Shown: positions 1 to 10,492, counted from the stretch's first letter. The stretch: DNA of 64,000 bases from Pseudomonas rhizoryzae (GCF_005250615.1 NZ_SULM01000001.1:372001-436000); one strand, 5' to 3'. A program made the numbers and translations. Notes: a model not told the origin generated them from the sequence alone.

Positions 1-8
1 AGGTTGCC

Positions 9-182
9 GTGGGTAAGGTCGAAAGTCCCTGCATCAGCCAGTGCAAGATCAAAGACGACGTCTGCCAGGGATGTGGCCGCAAACGCGCCGAGATCAAAGG
101 ATGGAAGGAACTGAAGGACCGCGAGCGCAAGGAAGTGATCGATAAATCCAGGAAGCGCCTGAAGAAGCTCAAGAAGGGCTGA
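9..182 (+). CDS. DUF1289 family small protein (start uncertain at window edge)
   Basis: The reading frame from the left edge to the TGA at 180-182 gives about 57 residues from a GTG at 9, though the true start may lie outside the window. It opens with a four-cysteine cluster (PCISQC, then CQGCGR) spaced C-x3-C-x6-C-x2-C and ends in a lysine/arginine-rich helix. This is the pattern of the short DUF1289 (COG3313) proteins, which probably bind a metal but have no established role. A gene of this kind sits next to the leu-linked LysR gene in other Pseudomonas. The family call is fairly sure, the start codon is not. Confidence 0.75.
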   Translation: MGKVESPCISQCKIKDDVCQGCGRKRAEIKGWKELKDRERKEVIDKSRKRLKKLKKG

Positions 183-201
183 GTCGATTCCGCCATCACC
201 G

Positions 202-290
202 TAGGTTGGGTTGAGCGCAGCGAAGCCCAACAATGCCGAGCCACCCCCAACTGTTGGGCTTCGACGATAAAGCCGTCTCAACCCAACCTA
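202..290. repeat. Nested palindromic intergenic repeat
   Basis: Two perfect inverted repeats lie one inside the other. The outer arms are TAGGTTGGGTTGAG (202-215) and its complement at 277-290. The inner arms are CGAAGCCCAACA (221-232) and TGTTGGGCTTCG (252-263). The whole can fold into one long hairpin. TAGGTTGGGTTGAG-type palindromes recur in intergenic DNA of Pseudomonas and other gammaproteobacteria, so this is probably one copy of a dispersed REP/MITE-like family; copy number cannot be seen here. Confidence 0.8.
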
Positions 291-320
291 TGTCTGAGGG
301 AGCCCACCGCCTGCTCGCCC

Positions 321-407
321 AGCCCCCTCTCCCTGCGGGAGAGGGTTGGGGTGAGGGCGCTCCACACCACCGAACACCCTGGTGGAAGAGGCTGCGCCGT
401 TTTCCAC
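321..407. repeat. REP-like palindromes CCCTCTCCC-TGC-GGGAGAGGG and GTGGAA/TTCCAC
   Basis: A perfect 9-bp stem (CCCTCTCCC at 325-333, GGGAGAGGG at 337-345) with a TGC loop is followed by TTGGGGTGAGGG, a string known as a recurrent intergenic repeat in gammaproteobacteria. A second, weaker inverted repeat pairs GTGGAA (382-387) with TTCCAC (402-407). With the palindrome at 202-290, this fills nearly the whole gap between the DUF1289 gene and the LysR gene. The elements may also end the two converging transcripts. Confidence 0.65.
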
Positions 408-441
408 GCTACGGTTAACCGGGGCCAGCGAACGGCTCTCG

Positions 442-1317
442 CTACTCCCGCTCCACCTCATCCAATAATCCCATGAACGCCTGGGCCGCATTCGAATGGG
501 TGCGCTCGGTATGCAGGATGTACCCCAGCCGACGCTCCAACTGAATCCCCGGCAACGGCAGGCGGCGCACCTGGTCATCCAGCAGGGTACGCGGCAGCAC
601 ACTCCAGGCCAGGCCGATGGATACCAGCATCTTGATGGTCTCCAGATAATTGGTGCTCATGGCGATATTGGGTGTCAGCCCCTGGGCATCGAACAGCCCA
701 TGCACGATCAGCCGGGTAAAGGTATTGCCGCCGGGAAACACCGCCGGATGCCGCGCCACATCGGCCAGAGTGACCCGCTCCTGGTTCGCCAGCGCATGCT
801 CCGGGGCCGCCACGAAATCCAGCGGATCGCTCCACACCGGCACCGCGCGGATGGGCGCCGCGGTCTGGGGCGCCAGGGTGATGATCGCCAGCTCCACCCG
901 GCCATGCAGGATCTCGTCGTAGGCGGCTTCCGAATCGAGAAAGCGGATGTCCAGCGCCACCTCCGGATATTCCCGGGTGAAGCGCCGCAGGATAGGCGGT
1001 AGCCGGTGCAGGCCGATATGGTGACTGGTCGCCAACGTCAGGCGTCCGCCGATGGCACCATTGAGATTGGTGAGCGCGCGTTTGGTGTCATCGATCACCC
1101 CTAGGATCTGATAGGCCCGGGGGAGCAGGGCACGGCCGGCCTCGGTGAGGCTGACCTCGCGGCCGATGCGATCGAACAGGCGCAGGTCGAGTTGCTGCTC
1201 CAGGGCGGCGATGCGCTTGCTCACCGCCGGCTGGGTCAGGTGCAGGCGCTCGCCGGCGTCGGAGAAGCCGCCTGTCTCGGCCACGGCGACGAAGGCATTC
1301 AGATTGGCGAGATCCAC
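442..1317 (-). CDS. LysR-family transcriptional regulator divergent from leuC
   Basis: The product has an N-terminal winged helix-turn-helix (DLANLNAFVAVAETGGF...LTQPAVSKRIAALE) and a LysR substrate-binding domain of normal length, about 291 residues. I chose the GTG at 1315-1317, which begins VDLANLNAF. Family members start there, an AGGA lies 10-13 bases upstream, and the longer reading from the ATG at 1369-1371 would translate through a palindromic operator. A LysR gene occupies this spot beside leuCDB in other pseudomonads. Control of leuCDB is possible but is inferred from position only; the effector is unknown. Confidence 0.85.
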   Translation of the reverse strand: MDLANLNAFVAVAETGGFSDAGERLHLTQPAVSKRIAALEQQLDLRLFDRIGREVSLTEAGRALLPRAYQILGVIDDTKRALTNLNGAIGGRLTLATSHHIGLHRLPPILRRFTREYPEVALDIRFLDSEAAYDEILHGRVELAIITLAPQTAAPIRAVPVWSDPLDFVAAPEHALANQERVTLADVARHPAVFPGGNTFTRLIVHGLFDAQGLTPNIAMSTNYLETIKMLVSIGLAWSVLPRTLLDDQVRRLPLPGIQLERRLGYILHTERTHSNAAQAFMGLLDEVERE

Positions 1318-1344
1318 GACTTCGAATTCCTGTTGGTTATGCGC

Positions 1345-1372
1345 TTCATGAAAAAGATGAATTTGTTTCATG
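1345..1372. promoter_or_regulatory. LTTR-type operator between lysR and leuC, overlapping a leuC -35
   Basis: TTCAT-N7-ATGAA (1345-1361) is a perfect dyad of the LysR-box type. An overlapping dyad CATGAAA-N12-TTTCATG spans 1347-1372. A plausible leuC promoter follows: TTGTTT (1363-1368), 16 bp, TATCTT (1385-1390). The dyads therefore sit at or just upstream of the -35, where LysR activators bind, and also just upstream of the lysR start chosen here. Confidence 0.6.
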
Positions 1373-1459
1373 CGAGCCTAGCGCGGTATCTTTGACCCCA
1401 CAAGCACCAAGGGCATGCCAAAGGCCCGTGCCGCTCCACGCCTGATGAGGAATCGATCC

Positions 1460-2884
1460 ATGGCTGGCAAGACGCTCTACGACAAACTCTGGGATATGCA
1501 CCTGGTCAAGCAGCGCGACGACGGTTCCGCGCTGCTCTACATCGACCGCCACATCATCCACGAAGTGACCTCGCCCCAGGCCTTCGAAGGCCTGCGTCTG
1601 GCCGGTCGCAAGCCCTGGCGCCTGGATGCCAACCTCGCGACCCCCGACCACAACGTGCCCACCACCCCGGATCGCAAGGAAGGCCTCGAGTCCATCAAGG
1701 ACGAGACCTCGCGCATCCAGGTCCGCACCCTGGACGAGAACTGCGACGACTTCGGCATCACCCAGTTCAAGATGAACGACGTGCGCCAGGGCATCGTCCA
1801 CGTGATCGGCCCGGAGCAGGGCGCCGTGCTGCCTGGCATGACCGTGGTCTGCGGTGATTCCCACACCTCCACCAATGGCGCCTTCGCCGCCCTGGCCCAT
1901 GGCATCGGTACCTCCGAGGTCGAGCACGTGCTCGCCACCCAGTGCCTGGTGGCCAAGAAGATGAAGAACATGCTGGTGAAGGTGGAGGGCGAGCTGCCCT
2001 TCGGTGTCACCGCCAAGGACATCGTCCTCGCCGTCATCGGCAAGATCGGTACCGCCGGTGGTAATGGCCATGCCATCGAGTTCGCCGGCAGCGCCATCCG
2101 TGGCCTGTCCATGGAAGGCCGCATGACCATCTGCAACATGTCCATCGAGGCCGGTGCCCGGGTGGGCATGGTCGCCGTAGACCAGACCACCATCGACTAC
2201 GTCGAGGGTCGTCCCTTCGCGCCCACCGGGGCCGTCTGGGAAGCCGCCGTGGCTCAGTGGCGGGGCCTGGTGTCCGATGCCGATGCCCACTTCGACACCG
2301 TGGTCGAACTCGACGCCGCCCAGCTCAAGCCGCAGGTCAGCTGGGGCACCTCGCCCGAGATGGTCCTGGCCGTCGACCAGCAGGTGCCGGACCCGGCTCG
2401 CGAAACCGATCCAGTCAAGCGGGGTTCCATCGAGCGCGCCCTGAAATACATGGGCCTCAAGGCCAACCAGCCGATCACCGACATCGTGCTGGACCGCGTC
2501 TTCATCGGCTCCTGCACCAACTCCCGCATCGAGGATCTGCGCGCCGCCGCCGCCGTGGCCAAGGGCCGCAAGGTCGCCGCCACCCTCAAGCAGGCGCTGG
2601 TGGTGCCGGGCTCCGGCCTGGTCAAGGCCCAGGCCGAGCGGGAAGGCTTGGACAAGGTCTTCATCGAGGCGGGCTTCGAGTGGCGCGAGCCGGGCTGCTC
2701 CATGTGCCTGGCGATGAACGCCGACCGCCTGGAAAGCGGCGAGCATTGCGCCTCCACTTCCAACCGTAACTTCGAAGGCCGTCAGGGCGCCGGTGGCCGT
2801 ACCCACCTGGTGAGCCCGGCCATGGCCGCCGCTGCCGCCATCGCCGGTCGTTTCGTCGACGTCCGCGACTTCGCCACCGCCTGA
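1460..2884 (+). CDS. leuC: 3-isopropylmalate dehydratase large subunit
   Basis: This 474-residue protein is the large subunit of isopropylmalate isomerase, which converts 2- to 3-isopropylmalate in leucine synthesis as a heterodimer with LeuD. The three 4Fe-4S cysteines are visible: C352 in FIGSCTNSR, and C413 and C416 in CSMCLAMN. The ATG at 1460 has a GAGG Shine-Dalgarno about 8 bases upstream and starts at the family's usual position ([12 protein letters not shown]). It is the first gene of a leuC-leuD-methyltransferase-leuB run with very short gaps. Confidence 0.97.
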   Translation: MAGKTLYDKLWDMHLVKQRDDGSALLYIDRHIIHEVTSPQAFEGLRLAGRKPWRLDANLATPDHNVPTTPDRKEGLESIKDETSRIQVRTLDENCDDFGITQFKMNDVRQGIVHVIGPEQGAVLPGMTVVCGDSHTSTNGAFAALAHGIGTSEVEHVLATQCLVAKKMKNMLVKVEGELPFGVTAKDIVLAVIGKIGTAGGNGHAIEFAGSAIRGLSMEGRMTICNMSIEAGARVGMVAVDQTTIDYVEGRPFAPTGAVWEAAVAQWRGLVSDADAHFDTVVELDAAQLKPQVSWGTSPEMVLAVDQQVPDPARETDPVKRGSIERALKYMGLKANQPITDIVLDRVFIGSCTNSRIEDLRAAAAVAKGRKVAATLKQALVVPGSGLVKAQAEREGLDKVFIEAGFEWREPGCSMCLAMNADRLESGEHCASTSNRNFEGRQGAGGRTHLVSPAMAAAAAIAGRFVDVRDFATA

Positions 2885-2895
2885 GGAGCCTGACC

Positions 2896-3540
2896 ATGCA
2901 AGCCTTTACCCAACACAGCGGTTTGGTCGCCCCCCTGGATCGCGCTAACGTCGACACCGACCAGATCATTCCCAAGCAATTCCTCAAGTCGATCAAGCGC
3001 ACCGGCTTCGGCCCCAACCTGTTCGACGAATGGCGTTACCTGGATGTCGGCCAGCCCGGCCAGGACAACAGCAAGCGGCCGCTGAACCCCGAGTTCGTGC
3101 TCAACCAACCGCGCTACCAGGGCGCCAGCATCCTGCTGGCCCGGGAGAACTTCGGCTGCGGCTCCAGTCGCGAGCACGCGCCCTGGGCCCTGGACGGCTA
3201 TGGCTTCCGCTCGGTGATCGCCCCCAGCTTCGCCGACATCTTCTTCAACAACAGCTTCAAGAACGGCCTGCTGCCGATCATCCTCAACGATGCCGACGTC
3301 GACGAGCTGTTCCGTCAGGTCGAGGCCACCGAGGGCTACCAGTTGGTAGTCGATCTGGAGAGCCAGACCGTGCGCCGTCCCGACGGTGTCGCGCTGCCCT
3401 TCGAGATCGATGCCTTCCGCAAGCACTGCCTGCTCAACGGCCTGGACGACATCGGCCTGACCCTGCAGGATGCCGACGCCATCGCGAGCTTTGAAAACCG
3501 CTATCGCCAGAGCAGTCCCTGGATGTTCCCCAACGCTTGA
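2896..3540 (+). CDS. leuD: 3-isopropylmalate dehydratase small subunit
   Basis: At 214 residues this is the usual length for LeuD, the swivel-domain partner of LeuC. The motifs [14 protein letters not shown] and [15 protein letters not shown] are present. The start has GAGGAG close upstream and lies 11 bases after the leuC stop, so the two are surely cotranscribed and probably coupled in translation. Confidence 0.97.
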   Translation: MQAFTQHSGLVAPLDRANVDTDQIIPKQFLKSIKRTGFGPNLFDEWRYLDVGQPGQDNSKRPLNPEFVLNQPRYQGASILLARENFGCGSSREHAPWALDGYGFRSVIAPSFADIFFNNSFKNGLLPIILNDADVDELFRQVEATEGYQLVVDLESQTVRRPDGVALPFEIDAFRKHCLLNGLDDIGLTLQDADAIASFENRYRQSSPWMFPNA

Positions 3541-3584
3541 ACCCAGCCGCCGATCCAGCGATCGGCGTTCTCCCCGGAGGCTCC

Positions 3585-4349
3585 ATGAGCGGTGAACACG
3601 AGCAACACGTACAGCAGCAATTCGGCGCTACCGCCGAGGCCTATCTGACCAGTGCCGTCCATGCCCAGGGGGCCGAACTCCTCGAACTGCGTGACGCGGT
3701 CGCCCGGCGCGAGAACGCCAAGGTGCTGGACCTCGGCTGCGGTGGCGGTCACGTCAGCTACAACGTGGCGCCGGTAGCGGGGCAGGTGGTCGCCCTGGAC
3801 CTGGCCGAAGAGATGCTCTCGGTGGTCAAGCGCAGCGCCGCCGAGCAGGGCCTGGATAACATCAGCGTCCAGCCCGGCATGGCCGAGCACCTGCCGTTCG
3901 GCGATGCCAGCTTCGATTTCGTCTTCAGCCGGTATTCCGCCCACCACTGGCGCGACATCGGCGCCGCGCTGCGGGAAGTGCGTCGGGTACTGCGGCCTGG
4001 CGGTGAGATGGCCATCATCGACGTGGTCTCGCCGGCCAACCCGCGCCTGGATACCTACCTGCAGACGGTGGAGATCCTGCGCGACATCAGCCACGTGCGG
4101 AACTACTCCCTGGCTGAGTGGCATCGGCTGCTGGATACTGCGCGCCTCGGCGTGACCCGCTGCGTACGCCAGCGGCTGCATCTGAATTTCGCCAGCTGGA
4201 CCGAGCGCATGCGCACGCCCGAGCCCCAGTGCCAGGCCATTCGCAGCCTGCAGAAGAAGATCGGCCAGGAAGTGCGCCAGTATTTCGAAATCGACCACGA
4301 CGGCTCCTTCACCGTCGACGTCATGGTTCTCTGGGCCCAGCCCATCTGA
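3585..4349 (+). CDS. Class I SAM-dependent methyltransferase within the leucine operon
   Basis: The 254-residue product has the SAM-binding motif [16 protein letters not shown] near residues 45-60, an acidic residue ending the next strand ([11 protein letters not shown]) and the [13 protein letters not shown] motif of UbiE/BioC-like methyltransferases. The ATG at 3585 follows a good CGGAGG; reading on from 3537 would overlap leuD. The same gene lies between leuD and leuB in other Pseudomonas, so the place is conserved, but leucine synthesis needs no methylation. The substrate is unknown. Confidence 0.88.
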   Translation: MSGEHEQHVQQQFGATAEAYLTSAVHAQGAELLELRDAVARRENAKVLDLGCGGGHVSYNVAPVAGQVVALDLAEEMLSVVKRSAAEQGLDNISVQPGMAEHLPFGDASFDFVFSRYSAHHWRDIGAALREVRRVLRPGGEMAIIDVVSPANPRLDTYLQTVEILRDISHVRNYSLAEWHRLLDTARLGVTRCVRQRLHLNFASWTERMRTPEPQCQAIRSLQKKIGQEVRQYFEIDHDGSFTVDVMVLWAQPI

Positions 4350-4368
4350 TTTGGAACAGGAAAAGACA

Positions 4369-5451
<1,083 letters not shown>

Positions 5452-5458
5452 TCTGATC

Positions 5459-5478
5459 GGCCGCCGGGGGAGGCGGCC
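5459..5478 (+). terminator. GC-rich hairpin after leuB
   Basis: GGCCGCC (5459-5465) pairs with GGCGGCC (5472-5478) across a six-base loop, directly after the leuB stop and 29 bases before asd. There is no U-run, so it may be a partial stop or an mRNA-end stabiliser rather than a full intrinsic terminator. Confidence 0.4.
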
Positions 5479-5507
5479 GTCCTCAAGACAATAAAGGTGC
5501 AGTAGCG

Positions 5508-6620
5508 ATGAAGCGTGTAGGTCTGATCGGTTGGCGTGGCATGGTGGGCTCCGTGCTCATGCAGCGCATGCTCGAAGAGCGGGATTTCGACTTGATCGAA
5601 CCCGTGTTCTTCACCACCTCCAACGTCGGCGGTGAAGGCCCCGCCATTGGCAAGAGCGTGGCGCCGCTCAAGGATGCCTACAGCATCGACGAGCTCAAGA
5701 CCCTCGACGTCATCCTCACCTGCCAAGGTGGCGACTACACCAGCGAGGTGTTCCCCAAGCTGCGCCAGGCCGGCTGGAAGGGCTACTGGATCGACGCGGC
5801 CTCCAGCCTGCGCATGCAGGATGACGCCGTCATCGTGCTGGACCCGGTCAACCGTCGCGTCATCGACCAGGCCCTGGTCGACGGTCGCAAGGACTTCATC
5901 GGCGGCAACTGCACCGTCAGCCTGATGCTGATGGCCCTGGGCGGGCTGTTCGAAGCCGGTCTGGTGGACTGGATGAGCGCCATGACCTACCAGGCCGCCT
6001 CCGGCGCCGGCGCCCAGAACATGCGCGAGCTGATCCGCCAGATGGGCGCGACCCACGCCGCCGTAGCCGACAGCCTGGCCGATCCGGCCAGCGCCATCCT
6101 CGACATCGACCGTCAGGTGGCCGAGACCCTGCGCAGCGAAGCCTTCCCCACCGAGCAGTTCGGCGTACCCCTGGCCGGCAGCCTGATCCCCTGGATCGAC
6201 AAGGAACTGCCCAACGGCCAAAGCCGCGAAGAGTGGAAGGCCCAGGCCGAAACCAACAAGATTCTCGGCCGCTTCAAGAATCCCATCCCGGTGGATGGCA
6301 TCTGCGTGCGCATCGGCGCCATGCGTTGCCACAGCCAGGCGCTGACCATCAAGCTGAACAAGGACGTGCCGTTGTCCGACCTGCATGGTCTGATCAGCCA
6401 GCACAACCCCTGGGTCAAGCTGGTGCCGAACAACCGCGAGGTCAGCATGCGCGAACTCACGCCGGCTGCCGTGACCGGCACCCTGAGCGTCCCGGTCGGC
6501 CGTCTGCGCAAGCTCAACATGGGTTCCCAGTACCTGGGCGCCTTCACCGTCGGCGACCAGCTCCTGTGGGGCGCCGCGGAGCCGCTGCGGCGCATGCTGC
6601 GGATCCTGCTGGAGCAGTGA
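5508..6620 (+). CDS. asd: Aspartate-semialdehyde dehydrogenase
   Basis: The 370-residue NADP enzyme makes aspartate semialdehyde from aspartyl phosphate, feeding lysine/diaminopimelate, threonine and methionine. It starts [21 protein letters not shown], the nucleotide-binding Rossmann start of gram-negative Asd. The catalytic cysteine is C135 in [10 protein letters not shown], and the substrate histidine lies in [13 protein letters not shown]. An AAAGGTG precedes the ATG. It follows leuB in the order usual for Pseudomonas and is closed by a strong terminator. Confidence 0.97.
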   Translation: MKRVGLIGWRGMVGSVLMQRMLEERDFDLIEPVFFTTSNVGGEGPAIGKSVAPLKDAYSIDELKTLDVILTCQGGDYTSEVFPKLRQAGWKGYWIDAASSLRMQDDAVIVLDPVNRRVIDQALVDGRKDFIGGNCTVSLMLMALGGLFEAGLVDWMSAMTYQAASGAGAQNMRELIRQMGATHAAVADSLADPASAILDIDRQVAETLRSEAFPTEQFGVPLAGSLIPWIDKELPNGQSREEWKAQAETNKILGRFKNPIPVDGICVRIGAMRCHSQALTIKLNKDVPLSDLHGLISQHNPWVKLVPNNREVSMRELTPAAVTGTLSVPVGRLRKLNMGSQYLGAFTVGDQLLWGAAEPLRRMLRILLEQ

Positions 6621-6646
6621 GCCGTTAGCTAAACGTTTGCCTATCG

Positions 6647-6684
6647 AGGAGGGCCGCCAGTAAAGTGCGGCCCTCTTTCGTTTT
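6647..6684 (+). terminator. Rho-independent terminator after asd
   Basis: AGGGCCGC (6650-6657) and GCGGCCCT (6667-6674) form a perfect 8-bp stem with a nine-base loop, followed by CTTTCGTTTT. It separates asd from the usg-like gene. Confidence 0.8.
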
Positions 6685-6697
6685 GGACGCCCCTATC

Positions 6698-7693
6698 ATG
6701 ACTGCCAGAGATATCGCCCTCGTCGGTGCGACCAGCGCCTACGGTGAAGCCATTCGCGAGCTGCTGGACGAGCGTGACGTCCCCCTCGGGCGCCTGCACC
6801 TGCTCGCCAGCGGTGAGTCGGCGGGTCAGAATCTGCCGTTCCGAGGCAGCAATCTGAGAGTCATCGGCCTCGAAGGTTTCGATTTCGCCCAGGTCGGTAT
6901 CGCCATCCTTGCGGTGCCCGCGGCGGTCGTAGAGGGTCTGAGGCCGCAACTGGCCAAGGCCGGCTGTGCCGTGCTCGATCTCAGTGGCGCCTCGGCGGGC
7001 GCCTGTGTCCTGCCTCGCATCAACGGTGCGCAACTCGATGACCTGCCTCCCGCAGCCTGGCTCGGCGTACCGCTCGCCGCTGCCCAGGCGGCCGCCAGCG
7101 TGGCGGCCGTGCTGGCGCGTCTCAATACCCTGGTCGACGCGTCCCTGACCGCCTGCCTGGCGGCCTCCGGTGCGGGGCGGGGCGGCGTCGAGGAGCTGGC
7201 CCGTCAGGCCGCCGAGTTGCTCAATGGCCGCCCCGTCGAAGCACGGCTGTTCGACGGCCAGCTGGCCTTCAATCTGCTCGGTCGTACCGGTACTCCCGCG
7301 GCGGATGGCTATACTGCCCAGGAACATCGGCTGTTGGATGAGTGTCAGCAGGTGCTGGGTGAGGCGTTGCCGGTGCTGGACGTCACCGCCGTGCAGGCCC
7401 CGGTATTCTTTGGCGACAGTCTCGCCCTGAGCGTACGTGGCCAGGAAGCCTGGGTGCTGGAGCAGGTGCTGGAAGCCCTGGGGGACGAGCCCGGGCTATC
7501 CTTCGAGGAGGACCTGGACTGCCCCTCGGCGGTGGGCGATGCCCTGGGGCGGGAAGAGGTGCTAGTGGGACGCGTGCGCCGTCATCCACGGGATGCCCGG
7601 CGGCTGGAATGCTGGCTGGTGGCGGATAACGTCAGGCTAGCGGCGCTTACGGCTACTCAACTGGCCGAATTGTTGCTTAAACAGTCGGCCTAA
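6698..7693 (+). CDS. Asd-like (USG-1 family) protein without the catalytic cysteine
   Basis: The 331-residue product has the Asd fold (IALVGATSAYGEAIRELLDE at the start, dimerisation half after residue 130). The region matching the catalytic Asd loop reads LGVPLAAAQAAAS and has no cysteine. Such USG-1-type paralogues follow asd in Pseudomonas and lie in the leuB-asd-usg-fimV-truA order; no enzyme activity is established for them. The ATG at 6698 is preferred over an upstream GTG that lies inside the asd terminator. Confidence 0.85.
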   Translation: MTARDIALVGATSAYGEAIRELLDERDVPLGRLHLLASGESAGQNLPFRGSNLRVIGLEGFDFAQVGIAILAVPAAVVEGLRPQLAKAGCAVLDLSGASAGACVLPRINGAQLDDLPPAAWLGVPLAAAQAAASVAAVLARLNTLVDASLTACLAASGAGRGGVEELARQAAELLNGRPVEARLFDGQLAFNLLGRTGTPAADGYTAQEHRLLDECQQVLGEALPVLDVTAVQAPVFFGDSLALSVRGQEAWVLEQVLEALGDEPGLSFEEDLDCPSAVGDALGREEVLVGRVRRHPRDARRLECWLVADNVRLAALTATQLAELLLKQSA

Positions 7694-7816
7694 AAGATAC
7701 TTCGTGAAACGCTTCGTCCCCTTGGCAAGAGCCACGGCGCAGCGGCAATGGCACGCAGCGATGGACACAGGCGCGGCTTCGGTGGCGCGGTCGACAGATT
7801 CTAAAAAGGGACGGTC

Positions 7817-10435
7817 ATGGTTCGAGTTCAGCAACTGGTGCGGGCAATAGCGGCGGCGAGTGCCTTGATGTCTGGCGCCGCAGAGGCGCTGAGTCTGGGG
7901 GAGATCCAGCTCAACTCCGCCCTCAATCAGCCCCTCGATGCCACCGTTAATCTGTCGGACCTGCGTGATCTCGGTACGGCCGATTTGCGCCCCAGTCTCG
8001 CTTCCGCTGCAGAGTTCAGCCGAGCCGGCGTCGATCGCGCCTTCTTCCTGAATGACCTGAAGTTCACCCCCGAGGTGCGCAATGGCCGCACCGTCATTCA
8101 CATCACCTCGGCGCGCCCGGTACGCGAGCCTTACCTCAATTTCCTGCTCGAAGTGAACTGGCCCAGTGGCCGGATCGTGCGCGAGTACACGGTGCTGCTC
8201 GATCCGCCGCTGTACACCCCGCAGGCCGCCGCGGCGCCCTTTGCACCCCAGGTCCCGGCCACTCCGCGCCCGCGTGCCGCCGCGCCGGCTGTGCCTGCGC
8301 CGGCCGCCCCGCCGGCTGCACAAGTGCCCAGTGCGCCCGGTACCTACACCACCGAAAGGCGCGATACCCTCTGGGAGGTGGCGGCGCGCAATCGGCCGTC
8401 CTCCAGCGTCACCGTCGACCAGACCATGCTGGCGATCCAGACGCTGAATCCGGACGCCTTCATCGACCACAACATCAACCTCATGAAGAGCGGTCAGGTG
8501 CTGCGCTTGCCCGACCAGGCCCAGGCCAAGGCACGCTCCCAGCGTGAGGCCGTGGCGGAAATCGCGCGCCAGACCCGCGCCTGGAAGCAGGGTGGCGACA
8601 GCGCTGCGGCCGGTACGCCGCGGCGGCAAGTGGATGCTGCCGAGCAACCCAATGCCAGCGAAGCACCGGCCACGGCGGCGCCCAAGGACAAGCTCAAGCT
8701 GCTATCCGGCCAGTCCTCCGAGCACACGGGTGAATCGGCAGGGGCGAAGGGCGGCAAGGGTAGCGATCAGGCTCTCGCCGATCGTCTCGCCGTGACCCAG
8801 GAAAGCCTGGATACCACGCGGCGCGAGAACGAAGAACTCAAGAGCCGCCTGGGTGATCTCCAGTCGCAGCTCGACAAGTTGCAAAAGATCATGCAGCTCA
8901 AGGACGCCCAGCTCGCGCGGATGCAGGCCAGCATGGCCAATCCCCAGGCGGCGGGTCAGCCGGCACCGACGGCACCAGAGGCTGCGGCCGCCACGCCGCC
9001 CGCGACCACTCCCCAGGAGCCGGCGGCTGCCGCCACGACACCGCCGGCAGAGAACGCCTCGACGCCCCCGGCCAGCGAAGCGGGAACCGGCAGTGCGCCG
9101 CCCGCTGCCAGCCCGAGCGAGCCCAAGGTCATTCCGGTCACCCCCAGCACTCCGGCGACCCAGCCGACCGAGGCTACCAACAGTTTCCTCGACGATATCC
9201 TCAGCAACCCCCTGTGGCTCGGCCTCATCGGCGGTAGCGCGCTGCTGGCGTTGCTGGTGTTGTTGATGATCAATTCCCGACGCAATGCGGTGAAGGAGGC
9301 CGAGCGTGAGCGTGAGGCCGAAGCCGCACGCACCGAGACGGCCTTCGATCCGGATCCAGAGCTGGGCGATCATCATGGGCTGGCCGGCCTGGATCTGAAT
9401 CCGGGCGTTCAGGACGGCGCGCGCGACGCCGATGCCCAGGACGATGCCCTGGGGCAGGCGGACATCTACATGGCCTATGGCCGCTTCAGCCAGGCGGCTG
9501 AAGTGCTCAAGAAGGCCAGCGACCAGGAGCCCCATCGCGCCGATCTGCGACTCAAGCTCATGGAAGTCTATGCCGAGATGGGCGACAAGGATGGCTTCTT
9601 GCGTGAGGAGCGTGAACTCAAGGAAATCGGTGGCGCCCAGCCCGCGGTCGATCATCTGAAGTCGCGTTATCCGGCCATGGCCACCGTCGCCGTGGGCGCT
9701 GCAGCCGTCGGTGCCGCTGCTCTGGCTGCCGCCCATGAGCTGAGCGAAGAACAGTCGCGTAACCAGGGCTTCTCGGCCACCGAGGACAGCCAGGACTTCG
9801 ATCTGTCCCTGGATGACTTCGGTACCGACGATGGCCGCTCGTCCCAGCCGGCCGGTCCGGCCGAAGAGCCCCTGTTCGGCGAGGCTTTCGCCGATGCCCA
9901 GGCCAAGGCCGCCGATTCGCGCGACGACTTCGACTTCGACCTCAACTTCGATCCCGAGCCTGCCGCCGCTACCACTCCTGCCGCCAAGGACGATGACTTC
10001 GCCCTGGACTTCAGCGAGTTCGAGCGTCAGGGCGATCTGGCGCGCGACGAGACGCCCGCCGCCTCGGCCTTCGATGAGCCGCTGGATGCCCGGGAAGAGC
10101 CGGCTGCCGAGCTGCCGGCCAATTTCGATCTGGCCGATTTCGAGGAGCAACCCGCCGCCAAGCGCGAGAGTGATGAAGAATTCGCCGCGCGCCTGCAGGA
10201 GGCCTCGCGCCAGTTCGATGCCGAGACGACGAAGGATTCGGCCACCGAAGAAAGCCTGGACGATTTCGACTTCCTGTCCGGCGAAGACGAGACCGCCACC
10301 AAGCTGGACCTTGCCCGCGCCTACATCGACATGGGCGATCCCGAAGGTGCCCGCGACATCCTCGACGAAGTACTGGCCGAGGGTAACGCCGGGCAGCAGC
10401 AGGAAGCCCGGGAGATCCTCGCCCAGCTCAGCTGA
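7817..10435 (+). CDS. fimV: FimV-type inner-membrane peptidoglycan-binding hub protein
   Basis: The 872-residue protein has a signal peptide (1-25, ending ALMSGAAEA), a conserved periplasmic FimV domain (LGEIQLNSALNQPLDA onward) and a LysM segment (about 175-240, ERRDTLWEVAARN...). A coiled coil (about 325-370) and a Pro/Ala linker follow. One membrane helix (about 463-486) leads to an acidic cytoplasmic part with a TPR-like stretch (540-600) and the small C-terminal FimV domain (TKLDLARAYIDMGDPEGARDIL). In P. aeruginosa FimV organises the pole for type IV pili and cAMP signalling. A GGGAC precedes the ATG. Confidence 0.93.
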   Translation: MVRVQQLVRAIAAASALMSGAAEALSLGEIQLNSALNQPLDATVNLSDLRDLGTADLRPSLASAAEFSRAGVDRAFFLNDLKFTPEVRNGRTVIHITSARPVREPYLNFLLEVNWPSGRIVREYTVLLDPPLYTPQAAAAPFAPQVPATPRPRAAAPAVPAPAAPPAAQVPSAPGTYTTERRDTLWEVAARNRPSSSVTVDQTMLAIQTLNPDAFIDHNINLMKSGQVLRLPDQAQAKARSQREAVAEIARQTRAWKQGGDSAAAGTPRRQVDAAEQPNASEAPATAAPKDKLKLLSGQSSEHTGESAGAKGGKGSDQALADRLAVTQESLDTTRRENEELKSRLGDLQSQLDKLQKIMQLKDAQLARMQASMANPQAAGQPAPTAPEAAAATPPATTPQEPAAAATTPPAENASTPPASEAGTGSAPPAASPSEPKVIPVTPSTPATQPTEATNSFLDDILSNPLWLGLIGGSALLALLVLLMINSRRNAVKEAEREREAEAARTETAFDPDPELGDHHGLAGLDLNPGVQDGARDADAQDDALGQADIYMAYGRFSQAAEVLKKASDQEPHRADLRLKLMEVYAEMGDKDGFLREERELKEIGGAQPAVDHLKSRYPAMATVAVGAAAVGAAALAAAHELSEEQSRNQGFSATEDSQDFDLSLDDFGTDDGRSSQPAGPAEEPLFGEAFADAQAKAADSRDDFDFDLNFDPEPAAATTPAAKDDDFALDFSEFERQGDLARDETPAASAFDEPLDAREEPAAELPANFDLADFEEQPAAKRESDEEFAARLQEASRQFDAETTKDSATEESLDDFDFLSGEDETATKLDLARAYIDMGDPEGARDILDEVLAEGNAGQQQEAREILAQLS

Positions 10436-10456
10436 CGGCTGCCAGGCTTGGCAGAG

Positions 10457-10492
10457 GAGGGGAGGCACCGATAAGCTGCCTCCCCTTTTTTT
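10457..10492 (+). terminator. Strong intrinsic terminator between fimV and truA
   Basis: GGGGAGGCA (10459-10467) pairs perfectly with TGCCTCCCC (10477-10485) and is followed by seven T. Only 15 bases separate the T-run from the truA start codon. Confidence 0.88.

Noticed and set aside
1346-2806. Long open frame antisense to leuC
   Set aside because: It is a shadow of a GC-rich gene: repeated G/A/H/D-rich composition, no motif or ribosome site, fully covered by leuC.
8702-10468. 588-codon frame antisense to fimV
   Set aside because: It mirrors the codon bias of fimV, has low-complexity G/L/E composition and no recognisable domain.
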